Part shown: in pieces, positions 1 through 11,404 of the stretch
Layout: each line of letters starts with the position of its first letter
How positions within the stretch are numbered: the first letter of the stretch is position 1
Assembly: GCA_963920635.1 (NCBI GenBank)
Contig: OY987298.1
Coordinates: forward strand, 25,026,647 to 25,090,646
Source of the DNA: Pseudeuparius sepicola
Lineage: Eukaryota > Arthropoda > Insecta > Coleoptera > Anthribidae
Direction: 5' to 3'
DNA length: 64,000 nt
The notes under the pieces: model-generated
Database searches by the model: none
The model's input: the letters and a program-made list of their open reading frames with translations, nothing else
What the model was told of the DNA's origin: nothing
Made by a program: the position numbers and the translations under genes

Positions 1-822
1 TCATTGAAAATATTTAGTTATACTATTTAAAAACGTAATAATAAATAAAAAAAAATTTCCTGCTACTGACAATTTTATATTAGGTAGGTAAGTACTTTGA
101 ATTTAAATACACTATGGAGTAGATTGTGAGTAATAATCTTCATAATAATCATTGTAAAATTCCAATTATTACTAAAAATGATAATCAGTGATAAATATAA
201 GAGGTAGAATGCAGTGATAATTAAAAATAACTTCTTGTGGGATTGAACCTACGGGACCTACGAATTACTGGTCCCGTGGCCTCACAATTCAGTTAAAGAA
301 TAGCGCTTGTTAAATTTAAACTTTTAGGCGGTTCTTATTTTTGACCTACATCAGATCCCTCTGGAAATGGGTCGCCGAACTGTTTATTTTAACGTTAAAT
401 TTCCATTCTTCCTTCCCTAATTCTGTGTAGCTCTCACTTCTGTCACTGCCTTCTGATCGATCGAGCGGTGTGACGTCACAATCATTCCCGCGCTTTTCGT
501 GTCGTTTCAAATGAATAGCTTGCGGTCACAACTTTAATTATTTATTGCAAATTAAATATTGCGATTTGAGGGCTGACATTTGGTATGTGCTCTTTCTATA
601 GATAGGCAAATATATTAAGGAAATAAAAAAAATGTTGAAGTTCCCCATTATTGGCTCCAAAACCCCAACAGAGACATCGAGTAAGCATGGATCCTGACAA
701 ACAAAGGTGGTTTCAAACCAAAAGAACTGAACTTCACTATATCCCTTCGAGAATGTGCAGTCGTGTCCTAAGAATAGACTAGTAAAGAACAACACCACAG
801 CTTTGATAAATATGACATAATC
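1..822. other. No gene recognised; AT-rich flank
   Basis: AT-rich sequence without a recognisable protein or RNA gene. A short open frame on the minus strand (538-855) has no family signature and crosses the (GAA)n tail of the neighbouring LINE, so it is not called. Confidence 0.5.
215..375 (-). repeat. Possible tRNA-derived SINE fragment
   Basis: On the minus strand the segment GGTTCAATCCC (near 240-250) matches the Pol III box B consensus GGTTCRANYCC. It follows a GGTCCCG stretch that can pair with CGGGACC about 11 bases away. This resembles the T-arm end of tRNA-derived SINEs. A box A could not be placed with confidence and no full cloverleaf folds, so this is a weak call; a chance match is possible. 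Confidence 0.25.
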
Positions 823-2380
823 TTCTTCTTCTTCTTCTTGCTTTGGGCTGGACAACTAGGTCATTTACCCAGGTTCGGTGTTTTTTTCACCACCCTTCTG
901 TTCATGGAGGGATTGTGTCTGACTCTTGGGCCATATCCCACCAAGATTGTCATTTAGATTTTCTTTTCTTCTGGAGGTTTGTATTTAGAGAGGAGTTATT
1001 TAACAATCACAACAAAGGTAGAAGACTTTTCTCTCTCCCTTGCACCGGGGGAGCATTTCACATAACCGAAATGGTGCCTCGGATATATAGTAATAGAACC
1101 CAGGTTATTTAAAGTAGGATTGTCAAGTCAGTTATCTTCTAAAATATTGATTACTTATGTCTTTATAATTTTATTTTGTTGAAGTCTATGAATTTGTTTA
1201 TTATTTTTATTATGACTTGTCTTGTGTTACTTAATATGTGATATACAGATATAGGATTTATTTTTAATATTTGAGACAGTTCATGATATATATCAGAGTT
1301 GTTATTGGGGTTTTGATTAAGTGGACATTCAAGCAAAATGTGAGATAAAGTTCCCATTTCTCCACACTCACAATTTGGGCTTTCTGTAACTCCAATCCTG
1401 TGTGTGTGAATAGGGATTAAACAATGACCTGTCCTCATTCTGATGTAGGAAATACGATGTCTTCTATTAGAAAAAGTGTGATTAATAAACCATGGTTTAA
1501 GTGAGAATATCGGGGAGATTTTGGAATAATGGTTAGGTTTATTTTTAATTTTCGTTGACCATTCATTTGAGAATTGGTTTATTATATGTTTTTTCAATGT
1601 TGGGATCATGTCTTTACTGTCAACCTTTATTGGGAAGGGAACGTTTAGATTCCTACCTATATTAGCTAATTTATCTGCTGTTTCGTTTCCCATTATTCCT
1701 ACGTGTCCAGGAACCGAAGCTAAATTAATATCAAATCCCTCTTCCCCTGCCACCACCAGATACCTTCTGGTAATCCCTGTAGTGTAATGGGAGAAATTAC
1801 CTGTAGAGGAGAGTTTCTTTATAGGACTTTGCGAATTAGAGAAAATTATTGCTTTGTTTATGTTTTTGCTTATGGCTTTGTTGATCGCTACTATTTCAGC
1901 TGTACATATTTGTGTTTGGTTATGTATTCTTGAGGAGAAGTTTAAGTTGAGTTGGGGGATGTGTACTCCTACCCCCACCCTGTTTAGGAGAGGGTCAAGT
2001 GAACTATCTGTGTATATACAAAGACAATCCCTCGGAAATTTGATGGAAATAAATTTTTAAAATCTTGAGCATTAATGTATTCTGATTTTTCTTTGATCCA
2101 AGTCACGACTTGTATAGGGTTGATCTGATGCTTAATCTCTAGTTCATATTCTGGTGGAATATCAAGTTTCTGAATATGATTGCTATATTTTGAATTAAGA
2201 TATAGTGCGTCAATTAAATACCTATGGTTTCCCTTTGTTTCTCCAGAAAAGGTAATTATTTTGGATATCTTCATCTAGTTTTCTTATGTATTGGATGGTT
2301 ACATTATTGTCAAAGGGGAATCTTTTATTAATGAATTTGGTCGCTAACCACATCCTGCATGGCAGTCTTCATGTGAGGCG
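823..2380 (-). mobile_element. 5'-truncated LINE of the RNase H-bearing (I/R1-like) group
   Basis: Reading the minus strand, a retrotransposon 3' half runs from about 2380 to 823: end of the reverse-transcriptase region (LPCRMWLATKF near 2350), an RNase H domain, a Cys/His motif, then an untranslated tail ending in (GAA)n at 823-840. RNase H after RT is found in the I, R1, Tad and LOA-type clades. The catalytic RT core and endonuclease are missing, so this is a 5'-truncated copy. The 3' boundary at the (GAA)n run is inferred. Confidence 0.7.
1163..2274 (-). pseudogene. LINE ORF2 C-terminus: RT tail plus RNase H, frameshifted
   Basis: Two minus-strand frames (2274-1984 and about 2010-1163) are pieces of one polyprotein end. 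RNase H landmarks are YTDSS near 2010 (first catalytic Asp), TAE near 1895 (Glu), and VPGHVGIMGNETADKLA near 1680-1730 (last His/Asp block). The expected third acidic position reads FSNSQS, Asn in place of Asp. A Cys-x-Cys-x7-His-x4-Cys motif (CECGEMGTLSHILLEC) lies near 1330-1375. The frames join by a one-base shift just before YTDSS, and the upstream RT frame is also broken near 2250. The product would not be functional as it stands. The family call is firm; the exact clade is not. Confidence 0.75.
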
Positions 2381-3030
2381 AAAAATATTAAACGAGTAAT
2401 CGCTGAGATAGCACTGACCACGACCACACACAAAGCCTCTAGTAGTAATAGGGTTGTTCTATCCAAATAAATTAATGAGGCTAAAAAGTAACGAACAGGA
2501 CAGGGCAGCCGCTACTGGTCAACTGTGCATTCACTAGAGAATGCCGCGTATCAGCAGTGTTTGTATACTGTGTACAAAAAGAATTGATATAGTACAGAGG
2601 AGGTTCCAGGGCCATAAAATGATCGTAAACCATAGGCGGCGTTTATTATCTTTTATTTTCAATGTGTAAAATAGAAAAATTATCCTTAAAAATATGGTTG
2701 TTGTGGATCAAATGAGTAGCGTATGCTGAATTTTTTTTTGTCAAAATCTCTTTCAGTCAACAACCATATTTTCATGGATCATTTCCCATTTACACAGTAA
2801 GAAGTTATCTTTATTAGATTACAATATTAATGCCCTTCTTGAGGCAATTATGTATAATATTTAGGATGTAGGTAATTATCTTAATTCCTCGCAATTTTAA
2901 TACAGGCAATTATTAAAACCCTAATTAAGTGCTTTTTATTACTTTTATATTAATTATGAGACTTAAAATTGTAGGTAGTTACACCTATTTGCCTAAAATC
3001 CTTATAAATGGAATAATCATAAAGGTGAAA
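2381..3030. other. No gene; contains a short inverted repeat at 2688-2773
   Basis: Nothing coding was recognised. AAAATATGGTTGTTG (2689-2703) is repeated in inverse complement at 2758-2773 around a 54-base spacer that also holds GGATCA words. It could be a remnant of a small fold-back element. Confidence 0.4.
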
Positions 3031-3037
3031 TATTCAT

Positions 3038-4107
3038 TTGCCGTTTGGCAGTATAGTAGTATGGCTTCGAGTTCATGTTTTATACCAAGACCCTCGAACC
3101 AGATGCTCTAGCACTGTTCGCAGCATAGTTGTGGAATGTTCGAATATGACTGGACTTGGAGAGGCAACCATTTATAGATTTCTGAAAGAAAGAAGGGCCA
3201 CATGTGAACTTAATGAAGCTAAGAAAAAAGCCAACGCAGATCGACAGCGATGCTAAGTATGCCATAAGAAGGATAGTTTTATTTCAAAAAAAGAGCTACC
3301 AACGTTAAATAAAATCTTACAAGTTGCGAATGAAGACAACAACTTGCCCAAAGTGAGAAGAACCACATTATGGACATGAATTTTCGCTGGGAGAAACAAA
3401 ACCGAAAGTCTATTCTCATAGAAAAACCCGAAATCATTTGGTAGAGAAGAGAATACCTACGGGCGATAAGAAGATTTCGAAGTGAGGGAAGAAATATTTT
3501 TTACTTGGATGAAACTTGGTTGAACGAGTGACATACTGCTTCAAAAGTATGGTAAGACAAAAATATTTAAAGTTCTCGGCAAGCTTTTATGGAAGGGTGG
3601 TCAAGAGGTATAAACCCTCCCTCTGGAAAAGATCGTAGGTTGGAAGTGAAGATGGATTTCTAGAAAGCGGTTTATTAGACTTTCAATCCAATTCTACCAG
3701 AGATTATCACGAGGAAATGGCCGATGTATTTGAAGAATATTTTCAGCAAATGATAGAGCGGATACCAAATAATTCCATAATTGTAATTATTGATAATAAA
3801 AGTTATCATTATACCTACCATTGTGAGTTTAACCCCATAGAGCTTATATGGGCCCAAATGAAAGGACATGTTGCAAGACATAACACTACTTATAAGCTTA
3901 AGGATATACGGCAGCTGATGATCAATTCACTGGACATTATTGCTGCAGAAAGTTGGCGAAATGCGATATAACATGTTATTGCGGAAGAAAATAAAATGTG
4001 GAATCTTGATGAATTGATTGACGACAATCTGGAAATTGAGGCTCTTATTATTGCCTTAGAACATGACGAATTTTCCGAAGACGATCCTTTATATTTTGAA
4101 TTCTAAC
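3038..4107 (+). pseudogene. Decayed Tc1/mariner-superfamily (DDE_3-type) transposase
   Basis: Fragments in all three plus frames line up as one transposase of the IS630-Tc1-mariner superfamily. In order: an N-terminal helix-turn-helix-like piece (TGLGEATIYRFLKERR near 3150-3200), RREYLRAIRRFRSEGRNIFYLDETWLNE spread over 3440-3530 (LDETW carries the first catalytic Asp), a glycine-rich strand near 3600, IVIIDNKSYHY near 3780-3815 (second catalytic Asp), then EFNPIELIWAQMKG near 3828-3860 (last acidic residue) and an acidic C-terminus ending FEF at 4107. Several stops and frameshifts are present, and most of the spacer between the second and third catalytic residues is deleted. It cannot encode an active enzyme. 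Terminal repeats could not be identified with confidence. Confidence 0.75.
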
Positions 4108-5723
4108 ATTATTTTAATGAATAAAATTCCCTATGTGAAATTGTATTGCCAACATTATTATAAATATCAAATAGTTTGTTTTAATAGTGTCTCAAAATTT
4201 AATATTTTTGCAAAATGGTTCGGTTGGTTTTAAGAACAGGTAAAAACGATAATAAATAAATAAACTTTTTATTTTCTTTACCTATCCCTTAATCCAAACA
4301 AACCATTTTGCAACCGACCCTCGGCCTATGGCTTATAATTTCCTTTATTAGCATTTTATTGCCTATTGTTATTTGGAGATTACGGGGTGCGCCCAAGGAA
4401 GAACGCAGATAAATACATTGAACAAATGGCAAAGCTTTTTGTCATAACCAGGTAGTATCTTGAATTTATAATGAGGGCAGCGTGCTATCAATTCTATTTG
4501 AACTAAAGTAGTAAAATGTGGTTCAGATATCGATCCATGTATTGCCAGCTTGATCGATACTACCAACAGCATTTTATATTATATTGTCGGTTGATCGCCA
4601 CAAATTTGATATATTTTTGCTTATATATGAAGAAAAACATTTGAAAATCTTGCTTCTTAAAAACATTAAAGTTAATATAATTTTGTACTTGGTCGATATT
4701 ACCCGCAGTCCGCAGTGATGGTCGATTTTACCTCATTCATCGATATTAACCGTTTTTTTTTCTTTTTTGAAGATTACTTTTCACAATATATCTAAGGCTT
4801 GTCCTTTGGAAGTGGAAGGTTAAAAGCGATAAGCTTGAATGGTATATAAAAATGGTAAAAATGCTAAAATTAAGGGAACGCCAAATTTATGTACGATCCT
4901 CTACAAGCCTATAACAATACCATGATTACTGTATTATTTAAATGGGGGTTCAGTTCTGAAAATTGAACATAATAAACCGGTACCACCTAACACTATTCGC
5001 CCAGGACCAAACCACTAACGACCGACCGTATCGTTTGAGTCGACTTAACAACCACATTTGCATCTTTTCTTTATACAATCGCCGGCCGCTCGAAAAAATC
5101 AAAAAGGCATGGAAGTACAATGTTTGGACGTTCGCATTGTGAGTTAATTGTGCATAATGCCCGGCGGTCCTGGCAGCCACTTAAATTCGTCGTAAAGTAC
5201 GATGCGCAGGTGCTATGGCCACGGTGTTGTGTTGTGTTGTCAACCGGATTACATATATGCATGCGGGCTTTCAGGGAGATAAGGTGCTAATACGTCTATT
5301 TTTAGCTCCCCATAAAGCCCTGGTAATACTGACGCGTTTAGATTCCGATTCTAAATGAAAGAAAAGCCATAAGAACTAATTTGTCCATTCATTTACTGCT
5401 ATCCGGCCTTTTACAATGCTGAAGGCACCGTCAGATCATTACCATTTAATAATTTATATTCGAATCTGACAGAGTTATAGCAGGAACATACAAATTATCA
5501 AATCATCACCGCAGGTGTAAAGTGAAAGATACTACGTGACGTGCACACGCCAATTGCCAATTTTTCGGGCAGGGCCCGTCGACAGGATGTCTAGTGGATA
5601 ATGTCCACTGGGTTCAAATTATTTTTGGGCAGTCATAAAAAACATATTCCAAAAAATACGTCATCTTCTTTGATTGGATCTCTACACGAAAAAAAAACAG
5701 TTTGACAAGAAACCGTAGCTATA
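4108..5723. other. No gene recognised
   Basis: AT-rich with a less AT-rich patch at about 4950-5300. At 4207-4218 and 4303-4316 a GCAAAATGGTT word recurs in inverse complement, perhaps an end of the neighbouring dead transposon. Short frames at 4950-5262 overlap each other and show no family signal. Confidence 0.5.
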
Positions 5724-5725
5724 TA

Positions 5726-6399
5726 CAGGGTGTTAGTAAATAAGTGCGACAAACTTTAAGGGGTGATTCTACATGAAAAAATAATGACAGTTTGCTATAT
5801 AAACGTAGGTCTGCAAATGCTTCGTTTCCGATATACAGGGAGTCAAAGTTTTTAAAAAAAAATTATAATTTATTTATTGTTATAGCTATGCGCACCTAAC
5901 TAAAAATGTTTTATTCGAGATATTTTTATTTTCATTTGTTGTTTTGATTTATTGTTGCTGTATAGGATAGGTTTTTGATATTGTTGTAATTGAAATTAAA
6001 AATACGCGTTATGTTGTTTTATTTTTTGCATAAAAATGGCGGCCCCTGTGAAAAAGGTAAGAGAGCTTTTTTGTCACTAATTAAACGAGGATTATCTCAG
6101 TGGCGTATCATTTATTTTCTTAAAAATATCGAGGCCATTACCCCTATGCACGCCACTGATTAACATACAATTTTTAATCGGGTGTCAAAAAATGCGCTTT
6201 CTAGTCCTTAAAACCCACCAAATTTCATTTGAATATCTTAATCCGTTTCAGCACAATAAATTATCTTTTTTTTTTAAACTTTGACTCCCTGTATATCGGA
6301 AACGAAGCATTTGCGGACCTACATTTATATAGCAAACTGTCATTATTTTTTCATGTAGAATCGCCCCTTAAAGTTTGTCGCACTTATACTAACACCCTG
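5726..6399. mobile_element. Fold-back MITE, Tc1/mariner type
   Basis: Ends read TA-CAGGGTGTTAGTA and, in inverse complement, TACAGGGTGTTAGTA, bounded by TA on both sides (5724-5725 and 6400-6401). The inverted arms are about 130 bp (5726-5855 and 6270-6399) with only scattered mismatches. A second TATACAGGGAGTC motif lies inside each arm, suggesting one MITE nested in, or derived from, another. The 400-bp centre has no coding content. Confidence 0.85.
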
Positions 6400-6404
6400 T
6401 ATAT

Positions 6405-7363
6405 TTAAGTGATTTCAACTCTCATAAAATTATAGAATAAGATGTTATATGTAAACTGTAGACAGTATATTTCTTTACTTGAAGCGAGTGGGTTGCCTCA
6501 ATTAATATCGGCCCGATTATTGTTATTTAAAGAAGTTCAAATCTACTCTCAAAATTTTTTCAAACGCGTTTTTCGGTAGATCTGACGGTACGGCGAGATG
6601 GCCGGAGAACGTGTCAACATATTTAACTTTTTCAGTTAAATTATTTCCCGTTTTTTGAGTTATTAAGGATTTTCGGTGTAAAAACGACCAACGCAGATGG
6701 GACGCTTCTTTTCTACGTGATTGGTCGGCATTTCCCGTCACCTAAAAGCCAAAGTCCGAAAACTGTCAGAAATTTCCCTTTTTTGCCGAGCTACAGCTAA
6801 GTTATTTCGGCTCGGGGCTCTGGGGTTGGAATTTTTAAAGATTTCTTCAAGTCTTCAGGTGAGGTGCAGATGCTTCCGGTGCCCCCGAAAAATGAAAAAA
6901 TGAGAAAAAACACGCAATTTCTAGGAGCGGTTTCTCAAGATTTTCTGTCAATTTCGCTAATTCTACAGCCGTCCCGTTTCTCGAAACTTGAAAATCGGGA
7001 GTCGGGAAATTAGGTTAAATATCGGATTTTCGACGTTTCTTTCGGTACTGGAGGAAAGTATAAGACCCAATTAAGAAATTTACCGCCTTCTTCGACTTTT
7101 ATAATGGCACTTTTCGAATTTATCAAAAGACTTTTGCGAAAAAGTAGAGTAAATATGTTTGTGGGACGGGTTGTACCTATTAAAAAAATAAAAATTAACC
7201 ACTTCTTTAAATAACAATGATCGGGCCCATATTATCTGAGGCAACCTACTCGCTTCAAGCAAAGATATATTCAACCTATATCTTTGCTTCAAGTAAAGAA
7301 ATATACTCTACATTTTACATATATATTATGATCTTATTCTATAGTCTTATGAGAGTTGAAATC
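6405..7363. mobile_element. Imperfect fold-back element abutting the MITE
   Basis: Sequence at 6411-6545 returns as an inverse complement at 7200-7363 (for example GATTTCAACTCTCAT versus ATGAGAGTTGAAATC, and CTTGAAGCGAGTGGGTTGCC versus its partner with one difference near 7240). Identity is lower than in the adjacent MITE, so this repeat is older. The centre has no recognisable ORF. The right arm stops at 7363; the left arm stops a few bases from the MITE end. Confidence 0.7.
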
Positions 7364-8526
7364 ATGCAGCCGGCTCTTGGACTGTACAATTTACTTTCCA
7401 GACAGAAAATATCCTTGTACTTACTTACCTACTTCCAATTAAATTAGCTATTTTATTATAATTTAAGATATCTTGATAAATCCGTTGCCTTAAAACGTTG
7501 TCCTTCTATCAAATGTCCCTTGGAAATGTTTTCCCCATCTATTTTTCAACTTGTATTAACCTCTTTTACATGTACCTAAGGCCTATAAATTATGGAGAAA
7601 GCCCATCGAGGGTGTCCACTAAAGTGTTTGTTTCCTACATAATTTATACTTACCCTGCGTGAAAGAAAAATGGTTACTCTCTTAGGACAAATTTGTTTCC
7701 AATTGACGTCGTATGTGCATGTCTGCCTGTACAGGGTGATTCAGTTTTATTTCCACAAATTTCAACTATCGCTAGAACTTCAAAAATAACTGTAAATTTC
7801 GTATGCTCTCGGAGTGTCATCTTTTTTTAATAAATAATTTTTGAACAGGTATGTCATAAATTCCCAAAGATATTTCAATCAAGATTGCTATATGCCTTAT
7901 CCTCGAAAAGAGATCTATAAAACGTGACAATACTGAGTTTGTCATTGGATGAGATTCGGGTACCCTCTAATCTGTTGAGAAAGATATAGTACGGTCCTGT
8001 GCAAAATCAGGACTGTCATGATTTCATGGCCAATTTTATTCTTTGGCTTTTAAATTATTGTTTAGCAGAAAACAAAATCAAAGTAAACCTTGGCTTTTGA
8101 AGTATTGTACAAGTACACAGTTTTTCATTCTGTACTTACAAGTTTTTTTTATAACGTTTTGTCGTTACTTTACGTCTGTACAAATTAGTTCTTTTTTCAC
8201 AATTTCCAAGGCATAAATTAGTATCCAAACAAACAATGCTGATTCCCAGAAGTTCAAATATCAACTCGCCAAAATTGTTTGTCTCTTACAAGAGTCGTTA
8301 CACCTATCGTGAGACACACTGTATAAGTACGGTAGTACGATCCTGTGCAAAATCAGAACTGTCATGGTTTCATGGCCAATTTGATTCTTTGTGATTCAGA
8401 ATCACTCTAGATCATTACGTTGTGTTTTACTAGTAGTTCTTTCTACTGGCAGATTGTATCCATGGTAACCTTGCACTTTCGAGCACTCTATTCGAAGAGT
8501 TCTAAGGCTAAGAGAGTGCCGAAGCC
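7364..8526. other. No gene; isolated MITE termini and a 59-bp direct repeat
   Basis: TGTACAGGGTGATTC at about 7730 and GACACACTGTATAAG near 8312 look like ends of two different Tc1/mariner-type MITEs rather than a matched pair. A 59-bp segment at 7987-8045 recurs at 8333-8391. Confidence 0.5.
7987..8391. repeat. Pair of 59-bp direct repeats, 346 bp apart
   Basis: Copies at 7987-8045 and 8333-8391 begin TAGTACG and end TTCTTTG, with about five differences. The repeat is too long to be a target-site duplication, so it probably reflects a local duplication or two copies of an unknown repeat. Confidence 0.7.
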
Positions 8527-8661
8527 ATGGAGACAGCTGCCAAAATGGATGAATTATTAACCAAGGGAAAGAGAGATGTAAATATGCCGCAAAAATTCAA
8601 GAATGAGAGAAATGCGGAGCACTCGGAGTTTCCTTTTTTATTGATCTTATCTGTGAAATAA
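8527..8661 (+). CDS. Small ORF, 44 codons, unknown
   Basis: An ATG in good context (GCCATGG) opens a lysine- and glutamate-rich 44-residue frame starting METAAKMDELL and ending ILSVK. I recognise no family, and no splice sites or neighbours support it. It may be a chance frame or a relic of a coiled-coil exon. Listed only because it starts in good context within otherwise empty DNA. Confidence 0.12.
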   Translation: METAAKMDELLTKGKRDVNMPQKFKNERNAEHSEFPFLLILSVK

Positions 8662-8914
8662 TATTAAATTCCGTAGGTATTAAACTATAAAGCTTGGCAT
8701 TCCTGAAAAAGCAAGCTTGGTCGTACCTACTTCACGGAACAAATTTGTTGTTTTTATAGAACATAACCACTAAAACGATTTTCTCCTGGCATTAGTCCTT
8801 ATCTTAATAAAACAGCAAAATTTTTTATATACGCTGGCGCCCCCGCAGCTTTAGTTGGAATCATTATTTTTTAGGTGTGTATGTACAATGTACACGTATT
8901 TTAAATAGAAATAC

Positions 8915-9460
8915 GAAATGCCAGACGAAAAAAATTGTGGAAAATTTTTTCTGTTAATTTTCCTTCGTCTGGTACCGTTTTTCCAATTTCCAGTCCATAT
9001 CGCAAATTAAAATTAGTCATAAATGTACAGTCCGACACACGAGAGAAGTCCAATGAAAAACTCTAGTCGCCCATGCCCACATTAATAACGCGCGGATGGC
9101 GCTTAGACTTAGAGTTTTTCATTGGACTTCTCTCGTGTGTCGGCCTGTATGTGTGATCTTTAATTTACCGCGTTGCCAGACAAATTGAAATCGCTGAAAA
9201 TTTTCCGAAGTTTCCACATAATTTTCCGCGGGAAGCTCGATTTCAAACTGTGTTTACCGTCTGGTAATTTTCCAGCAGTATTTTCACAACAAAACCTTTC
9301 AGTCTCTCGATTGCCCGACAAAAAGAAAACGTGTAAAATTTTACTTTTATCTTTTAAGTTAACCCGCATCTCCCACTTTATTGGCCATTCAAAACCGTCT
9401 GGTATTTTTTATCGGTGAATTATTTATCAATGTGAATCTTTTATTCAAATGCCAGAAAAT
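8915..9460. repeat. Dispersed CCAGACGG/CCGTCTGG-type words
   Basis: The words CCAGACG, CGTCTGG and CCGTCTGG, usually followed by TAATTTTCC or TTTTTCC, occur at about 8922, 8966, 9174, 9258 and 9399 in both orientations. They flank AT-rich stretches and make several weak hairpins. The origin is unclear; they may be eroded fold-back arms. Confidence 0.35.
9026..9149. mobile_element. 120-bp hairpin MITE
   Basis: CAGTCCGACACACGAGAGAA starts at 9028, and its inverse complement, with one mismatch, ends at 9147. The arms are about 44 bp, the loop is about 32 bp, and TA borders both ends (9026-9027 and 9148-9149). The near-perfect arms suggest a recent insertion. The terminal TA and CAG...CTG fit a mariner-type MITE. 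Confidence 0.8.
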
Positions 9461-10380
9461 TTAAGATCATAAAAAAACAAAATGTTTCTTGTAAATGAAA
9501 ATGGATTTTCCGAATTTTCGAACGGGGGGAGGCATTAAAACCACCCTTATTTTCATCAGCTGACTAGCTACATTAGGCCTTCAAAATGCCAGTAAAAAAA
9601 TGACTCCACTCAACAGTACCAAAGTCTAGAAATATACTAAAGTCCGCTCACTTCTTTGATCTCTCGGAAAAGCTGACAATTTTTTGCGACCGGTCATAAA
9701 TCAGCTTCACCTCGCACGCTTCGCGTATACGAGGGTCGACTAAACGGAATCGCCGTCAAGCTAGTTATACGGGGGCAGGTTCATATTTACTTTCCATTAT
9801 TTTCCAAAATCTAGAAATATTAGTATACCTATTTGTAGACTTTGGTACAACATTATTTGTGTAGGTAAGTATAACGTTAGTTTTTGATAGATACAGTTAA
9901 ATTAAAATACAAGGCAGCTATTACCAGAGTCTACATATTAGTAGGTATATCTGTAGACTTTGGTTGGAACATGAATAAAAATGTATTTTTTATGTTTTAC
10001 GTTCGTTTTTAATAAAGCCTAACAAAACATAGAGCAAACAAAAACATAAATAACAAACAAATATTTACGACAAAGAGTTAAACTATGATCATATCTACTT
10101 TTTCATCCCGTAGTAAAAAAACATACAACAAGCATTTGACATATAAACAATTTATGTTCTTCTATCAATCCTAAGGCCTTCCACCTTCAAATTTTCACTA
10201 TTTTAATATTATATCTATATTATTCTTCAATTAATACCTAAGTATTCAAATGTCACATAAAAATGTCTTAATTTTTGTAGGTAGGTACCTCGAACTCAAT
10301 CTTACCTTTCAGGGTCTTTAGGAAATGAAAAAAAGGCAATATAGTCTTTTGAACTAGTTTTACAGCCATCCGCACTGCAG
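9150..10380. other. No gene recognised
   Basis: AT-rich. GTACCAAAGTCTA (about 9616) and TAGACTTTGGTAC (about 9834) form a 13-bp inverted pair around 200 bp, and a third related copy lies near 9952; together they may be an eroded MITE. Nothing coding is visible. Confidence 0.4.
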
Positions 10381-10499
10381 GCATCACTAAACAACACAGT
10401 CACGGTCGGTCGGTAATATTTTGCGGTAATATTTTGCGCCCACCCCGTAGAATGCGAACGAACGAACCGCTCTGAGCTACACTCTGTAACCTCATTTTC

Positions 10500-11065
10500 T
10501 TATATTATAAGATATCGATCGGCTCGATCGCGGTACTCCGATGACGGCGGGCCTAGGGGAGCGAGAGAGGGCAAGAGGGAAACGTTTGTTTACACAAGGC
10601 AGAGTGCCCGGACTTGTTAATATATCTCTAGACGCTGACAGTACTCTATCTCATGGTCTGTCTATTGCGCCTCGATTTATCATTTGCGCCGAAGCACCAG
10701 AGGAAAGTTCTGACGCGATCGTAATCGGGCAGTGTACCGCCCATCCCGTCGAGCCGTAATTTGTCTGCCGAAGGAGTTAATTTGCAAGTAATGTGGGTAA
10801 CTGGTGCCCGGTCGGCAGGGCCGCCGCCGCCGGACCGATATCCCCGAGGAGAGGTGAGTGGGCCAGCGCCGCAGCGCCGCCGAGCGGCCAGACGCGGGCT
10901 TCTCTTCCTCTTCCGCGGGCCGACGGCGCGCCGAGACGAATCGCAAATGGCAAAGCGGAGGATGGCGGGAAGAGGTAACGGGAGCGGACGGTGGCTCCGT
11001 CTGCGGGAGATCGGGGATTGGCGTACGGTACGCGCTTTGTCCGAAGTGTTCAGGCGGTAATAAAT
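10500..11065 (+). promoter_or_regulatory. GC-rich islet, possible promoter and first exon
   Basis: A sharp rise in G+C begins near 10,500 and peaks at 10,800-11,000, with many CpGs. A consensus splice donor, GAG|GTGAGT, lies at 10,853|10,854. Several overlapping open frames on both strands (for example 10,541-10,759 plus and 11,138-10,680 minus) are expected of stop-poor GC-rich DNA and carry no family motif. A promoter with an untranslated or short first exon is one reading; a captured exon fragment is another. No downstream exon was recognised. Confidence 0.3.
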
Positions 11066-11404
11066 AATCAGCCTTATGAAGAAGTGCGGAAGTATTCCGT
11101 TTTATATGATCAGGCAGATGAAAAATATCGAAATTCAAAGTACAAGGAAAGGACGTGGAAAAAATTATGTTTCTTTGTTTTTCAGTTGACTTCTTCCTTT
11201 TTCATTGTCTTCTTCTTCCAACACAATAGCTAGGTTATTAGAAAAGTTTGAGAATATTCCGAAGTGTAAACTGACAAAATAGTCGAAATACTACGCCCCA
11301 CCACGCAACCGATACGCGGCCGTGTATCGGAAATACCTATGTGGTTTGTAGATCACAGGGCGAGACACGGCCGTGCTACGGGACAGGATCGGTGCGGAAA
11401 AAGT

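Noticed and set aside
230..300. Complete tRNA gene on the minus strand
   Set aside because: A box B-like sequence is present but no acceptor stem or convincing box A; kept only as a weak SINE candidate.
9028..9147. Perfect hairpin as a microRNA precursor
   Set aside because: TA borders and CAG...CTG ends fit a MITE, and the stem lacks the mismatch pattern typical of pre-miRNAs.
10680..11138. 152-codon minus-strand frame as a gene
   Set aside because: It lies in a CpG-rich islet where frames are open on both strands; the product is low-complexity (Pro, Arg) and has no domain.
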